From positions 108,244 through 172,243 of the forward strand of contig NZ_QEOL01000019.1 of assembly GCF_003096715.1 (NCBI RefSeq): a stretch of DNA of 64,000 nt. The letters are read 5' to 3'. Shown piece after piece: positions 61,811 through 64,000 of this stretch (position 1 is its first letter; each line of letters begins with the position of its first letter). The notes beneath the pieces are model-generated. The model worked only from the letters and a program-made list of their open reading frames with translations, was not told the origin of the DNA and did not search any database. The translations under genes were made by a program, and so were the position numbers. Origin of the DNA: Paraburkholderia silvatlantica. Its GTDB lineage: Bacteria > Pseudomonadota > Gammaproteobacteria > Burkholderiales > Burkholderiaceae.

Positions 61811-62416
61811 TTACGCTGCTCCGACTTCGGGCGTGGTAGCAGCAGAGTCAACTGTGGCCGTTACCTTTCTGGCTGCGACCTTGCGCGGCGCCGAAACTTT
61901 TTTCGCAGGTGCTGCGGCCTTGCGTCCACGCCCCCCCTTTGCCGGAGCGGCTGCCGCCCGGCCAGCCTTTTTCGTGGCTACTGTCGTCTTCGCCGCCTTT
62001 TTGGCCACGACACGCTTCGCCGCAGCCTTCTTCGCAGGCGCCGCCTTTGCGCCAGCGCCCTTCGTCGTTGCACCAGCTTCAATCAGGAATTTCGAGCGAT
62101 CCTTGACGTCGCGAATCCAGAGCGGCGCGAGTCCCCGGCCCGACCACGTCGCGCCCGTTTTCGGATCCGCGTATTTCGGCGCAACGTGATGCACGACCGT
62201 GCGCGGAGCTTTTGCTGCCGCCTTCGTCTGCGTCGCCGCAGGCTTACGACCGCGCCGTTTGGCGACAAAGCCTTCGATGTCAGCGACAGTCAGTCCGTGC
62301 TTGTGCATCAGTTCACGGATTTTGGTCAGGCCCACCGACGACTGCTTTTCGGCAATCGCCACGGCCTGCTTCTGGAGTTTTGCAATTTTCGAGTGGATTG
62401 CGTCGAAGGTAACCAT
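61811..62416 (-). CDS. H-NS family protein with histone-H1-like Lys/Ala tail
   Basis: A 201-residue nucleoid protein. The N-terminal helical oligomerisation part (residues 1-50: MVTFDAIHSKIAKLQKQAVA) is followed by the H-NS DNA-binding motif in YADPKTGATWSGRGLAPLWI (residues ~81-100). The last ~80 residues are almost only Ala, Lys, Val, Thr and Arg in short repeats (KKAAAKRVVAKKAAK), like eukaryotic H1 or bacterial AlgP/BpH1 tails. It should silence AT-rich DNA and add sequence-independent compaction. GGGAGGGAT precedes the ATG. Confidence 0.9.
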   Translation of the reverse strand: MVTFDAIHSKIAKLQKQAVAIAEKQSSVGLTKIRELMHKHGLTVADIEGFVAKRRGRKPAATQTKAAAKAPRTVVHHVAPKYADPKTGATWSGRGLAPLWIRDVKDRSKFLIEAGATTKGAGAKAAPAKKAAAKRVVAKKAAKTTVATKKAGRAAAAPAKGGRGRKAAAPAKKVSAPRKVAARKVTATVDSAATTPEVGAA

Positions 62417-62914
62417 ATCTATCCCTCCCTGTGGGGTTCACCGTTCGTGCGATCCTGGCACTTCCCTGGTTTGGTTCCCAGGCACTTCGAAGTTCGGTCT
62501 GCCCGTCAGAATTGACACCATCGTCGCGGTCGTGATTATGACTTTATCGGCGCGCCCGTGCAAATTGAATGCACGGTAAGCAAAAGGTTCATTTCTCTAT
62601 TTTCCAGACATGTACTCACGCATCGTCGCGTCGCGTGGACGCTCCTGTTCGTTCTGCACAATAAGTCGCCGGTAAAAAGATGACTTAACGCGTGCCAGCA
62701 AACCTGGCATCGCTTACGGGTTGATTTATACTGCATTCACACCGCCCCCGAAAGGGGCCACCGTCCGTGTGCCGCTCACAGCAAGACGACGTTCAAAACA
62801 CACCCTGCCCTCTTCAATGCTGCAACAAGGGCCAGCTTTGGGTCGCACGGCATCCTGGCAGCACACGAATTGCAATCAGTTGCCCAAGGGCAAATTGTTG
62901 CGCGGAGAATACTG
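62417..62914. other. AT-rich spacer between two H-NS-type genes, about 500 bp
   Basis: No gene is supported. It contains TTGACA-N18-TATGAC like promoter parts at 62511-62540 (plus strand), a 7-bp inverted repeat at 62556-62576 and another (TGCCAG-N5-CTGGCA) at 62693-62709. TATACT near 62728 could be a -10 element for the broken H-NS gene downstream. Confidence 0.45.
62556..62576. promoter_or_regulatory. Inverted repeat CCGTGCA-N7-TGCACGG
   Basis: A perfect 7-bp inverted repeat around AATTGAA, about 140 bases upstream of the H-NS/H1-like start. It may be an operator. Confidence 0.45.
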
Positions 62915-63254
62915 ATGGATGAGAGAAAGCGTGAAAGCATAGTCGCCTATCTGAGGCGAAGGATGGCCGAATTTGGAATCAAACCGGAAGACGTTGCGAC
63001 GTCAATTGCAGCCGATCAGGAGCGTTTGGGCAGTGCGTTTCCGCGACGCTTCCGGAAACACCTGGGACGGCAAAGGCGCCCCGCCACAATGGGTGGTTCA
63101 GGCGATCAGCGCTGGGCAGTCACTTGAACATTTTGCAATTGACGGTGCGTCGAATCGGGATCCAGACAAAAACACCGGCGCCGACTGGCGCAATGACCCC
63201 TTTGCTGGCACCCGACTGGCCACAATCAGAACGGAGGACATTAGTGCCGCTTAA
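62915..63254 (+). pseudogene. Second H-NS family gene with a one-base frameshift
   Basis: The ATG with GGAGAA upstream opens MDERKRESIVAYLRRRMAEF, continuing GIKPEDVATSIAADQERL. The frame then leaves the family. In the +1 frame VRFRDASGNTWDGKGAPPQW and VVQAISAGQSLEHFAID follow at once: the H-NS C-terminal DNA-binding motif. Removing one G from the GGG run at 63028-63030 restores a single protein of about 112 residues. It is either a recent mutation or a sequencing error. Confidence 0.8.
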
Positions 63255-63858
63255 GGGCGGCGCCAACCAGACTCCGATTCCAGGGATCACTTTCCTCGCT
63301 ACAGAGAGTCGAACGTTCATGAGATTTAATTCCCGGCCGATCACGAACACAACTTCCGTGATAGCGTGAAAGACTACGCACCGCGCACGCGGTTAGGCCA
63401 ATAACTGAAAGGCAGGCGCACTGAGAGTGAACGCGTTTTCAAAATGACGCGCATGCCAACAGTCGCGTCCAGCAGTTCCCTCACTGACTTGCGCCGCGTC
63501 GGCAGAACATCCCGTAAATCCACGTTGCCAATCGCAATGCGTCTTCTACGCGTCCCGGTCCCACACGTCTCCCTCCTCAAACTTATTGTCACATCATCCA
63601 ACGCACTTACTGTAAACAAATCGGTACTCATGCTCCGGCATAGAATTGCAATCGCATCGTTGACTGGACCAAGTGCGATCTTCCGACCATTTTCCGGACG
63701 TGGAACCGCGTGCCCGCGTGCTTCGGATTGCGTGAGAGACTCCGAGGCATCCTTTCTCGTACGCTATAGGCGATTCCGTTGCAATATTCGCAGCCATTCA
63801 AGTGAGTCGCGCCATGACGATCATATATCACTCGTTGTGTGTCTTCGCTTGCCTCTTT
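63255..63858. other. Gene-poor region next to the IS end
   Basis: Only one frame looks possible: minus-strand 63374-63631 (85 codons, starting MSTDLFTVSALDDVTISLRR), with no recognised domain. The rest is without supported features. Confidence 0.35.
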
Positions 63859-64000
63859 AGAGCCGCTAACACAAGTCATCAACGAAGCGCGAACAGATAA
63901 CGGCAGCGGCAAGGGAGAGCAAAGCGAGATGAATGTCGAGACGACGCTCGAAACGGATGCGCAGTTTGCCGAAACCAGCAAACCAGGCATGAGTACGCTC
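63859..64000 (-). mobile_element. End of an IS5-type element entering from the right
   Basis: AGAGCCGCTAACACAA (63859-63874) is the terminal repeat. It matches 14 of 16 bases of the end at 54678 in the same inward orientation. The element continues past the window. The transposase stop codon lies inside the repeat. Confidence 0.75.
63866..64000 (-). CDS. IS5-family transposase, C-terminal part
   Basis: The last 44 codons of a DDE transposase: ERTHAWFAGFGKLRIRFERR, then LDIHLALLSLAAAVICSRF. The ER-x-H/F-AW with the catalytic Glu and the following RIRFERR is characteristic of the IS5 group. The N-terminus is outside the window. Confidence 0.8.
   Translation of the reverse strand, partial: ERTHAWFAGFGKLRIRFERRLDIHLALLSLAAAVICSRFVDDLC

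Noticed and set aside
1..64000. tRNA, rRNA and prophage genes
   Set aside because: No cloverleaf, rRNA segment, integrase, capsid or tail gene could be recognised anywhere in the window.

Overview
The window is high-GC DNA with the gene content of a Burkholderiaceae genome, most likely Paraburkholderia or a close relative. The evidence is dense LysR/ABC catabolic operons, an HPP-CBS anion carrier, a Pel exopolysaccharide operon, a NasT/NasS pair and H-NS proteins with the betaproteobacterial AT-less C-terminus. This assignment is inferred from gene content and codon use only. No rRNA, tRNA or CRISPR array was seen.

Layout. 1-5.7 kb (minus strand): a nitrilase-family amidohydrolase cut by the window edge, then a sugar-type ABC importer (ATPase, binding protein, one intact permease). 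The second permease survives only as its last ~70 codons, fused by a deletion to a PhaC-like hydrolase that lost its 3' end. 5.9-20.6 kb: a catabolic island. It holds an amino-acid-type ABC importer plus class II aldolase (plus strand), a four-gene minus-strand operon (flavin monooxygenase, RidA, DUF1028, M20 deacylase), a LysR regulator, a Rieske oxygenase, and a polyamine-type ABC importer. A near-identical 15-16 bp motif sits upstream of both importer/oxygenase operons, which suggests one LysR regulon for an amine or betaine-like substrate.

20.6-35.4 kb: an 800-bp regulatory region with three AAACGTTT palindromes, then pelABCDEFG for the cationic exopolysaccharide Pel. The hydrolase domain of PelA is eroded. 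A separate secreted protein at the end of the cluster carries an intact version, so the two PelA activities appear to have been split. 35.7-39.3 kb: HPP-CBS carrier, MarR regulator and ClC-CBS channel, linked by a TATC-N7-GATA operator in front of the HPP gene and in front of marR.

39.3-54.7 kb: single metabolic genes (DUF2000, secreted hydrolase, zinc alcohol dehydrogenase, SulP transporter). NasT/NasS lies behind a sigma-54 promoter and an NtrC-like site. It is followed by a monooxygenase-fold protein, a FAD oxidoreductase, a LysR protein with two DNA-binding domains, an SDR/reductase pair with its divergent LysR, and a LysE exporter plus cupin with its divergent LysR. Gene debris (AhpD-like, GntR) lies between them.

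54.7-64 kb: an eroded accessory zone. It contains ends of two related IS5-type elements, an N-terminally truncated PAS-GGDEF-EAL gene, cNMP-binding and MotB-like pseudogenes, a HU-like gene translationally coupled to a DUF1016 nuclease, an H-NS protein with a histone-H1-like tail, and a second H-NS gene broken by a one-base frameshift.
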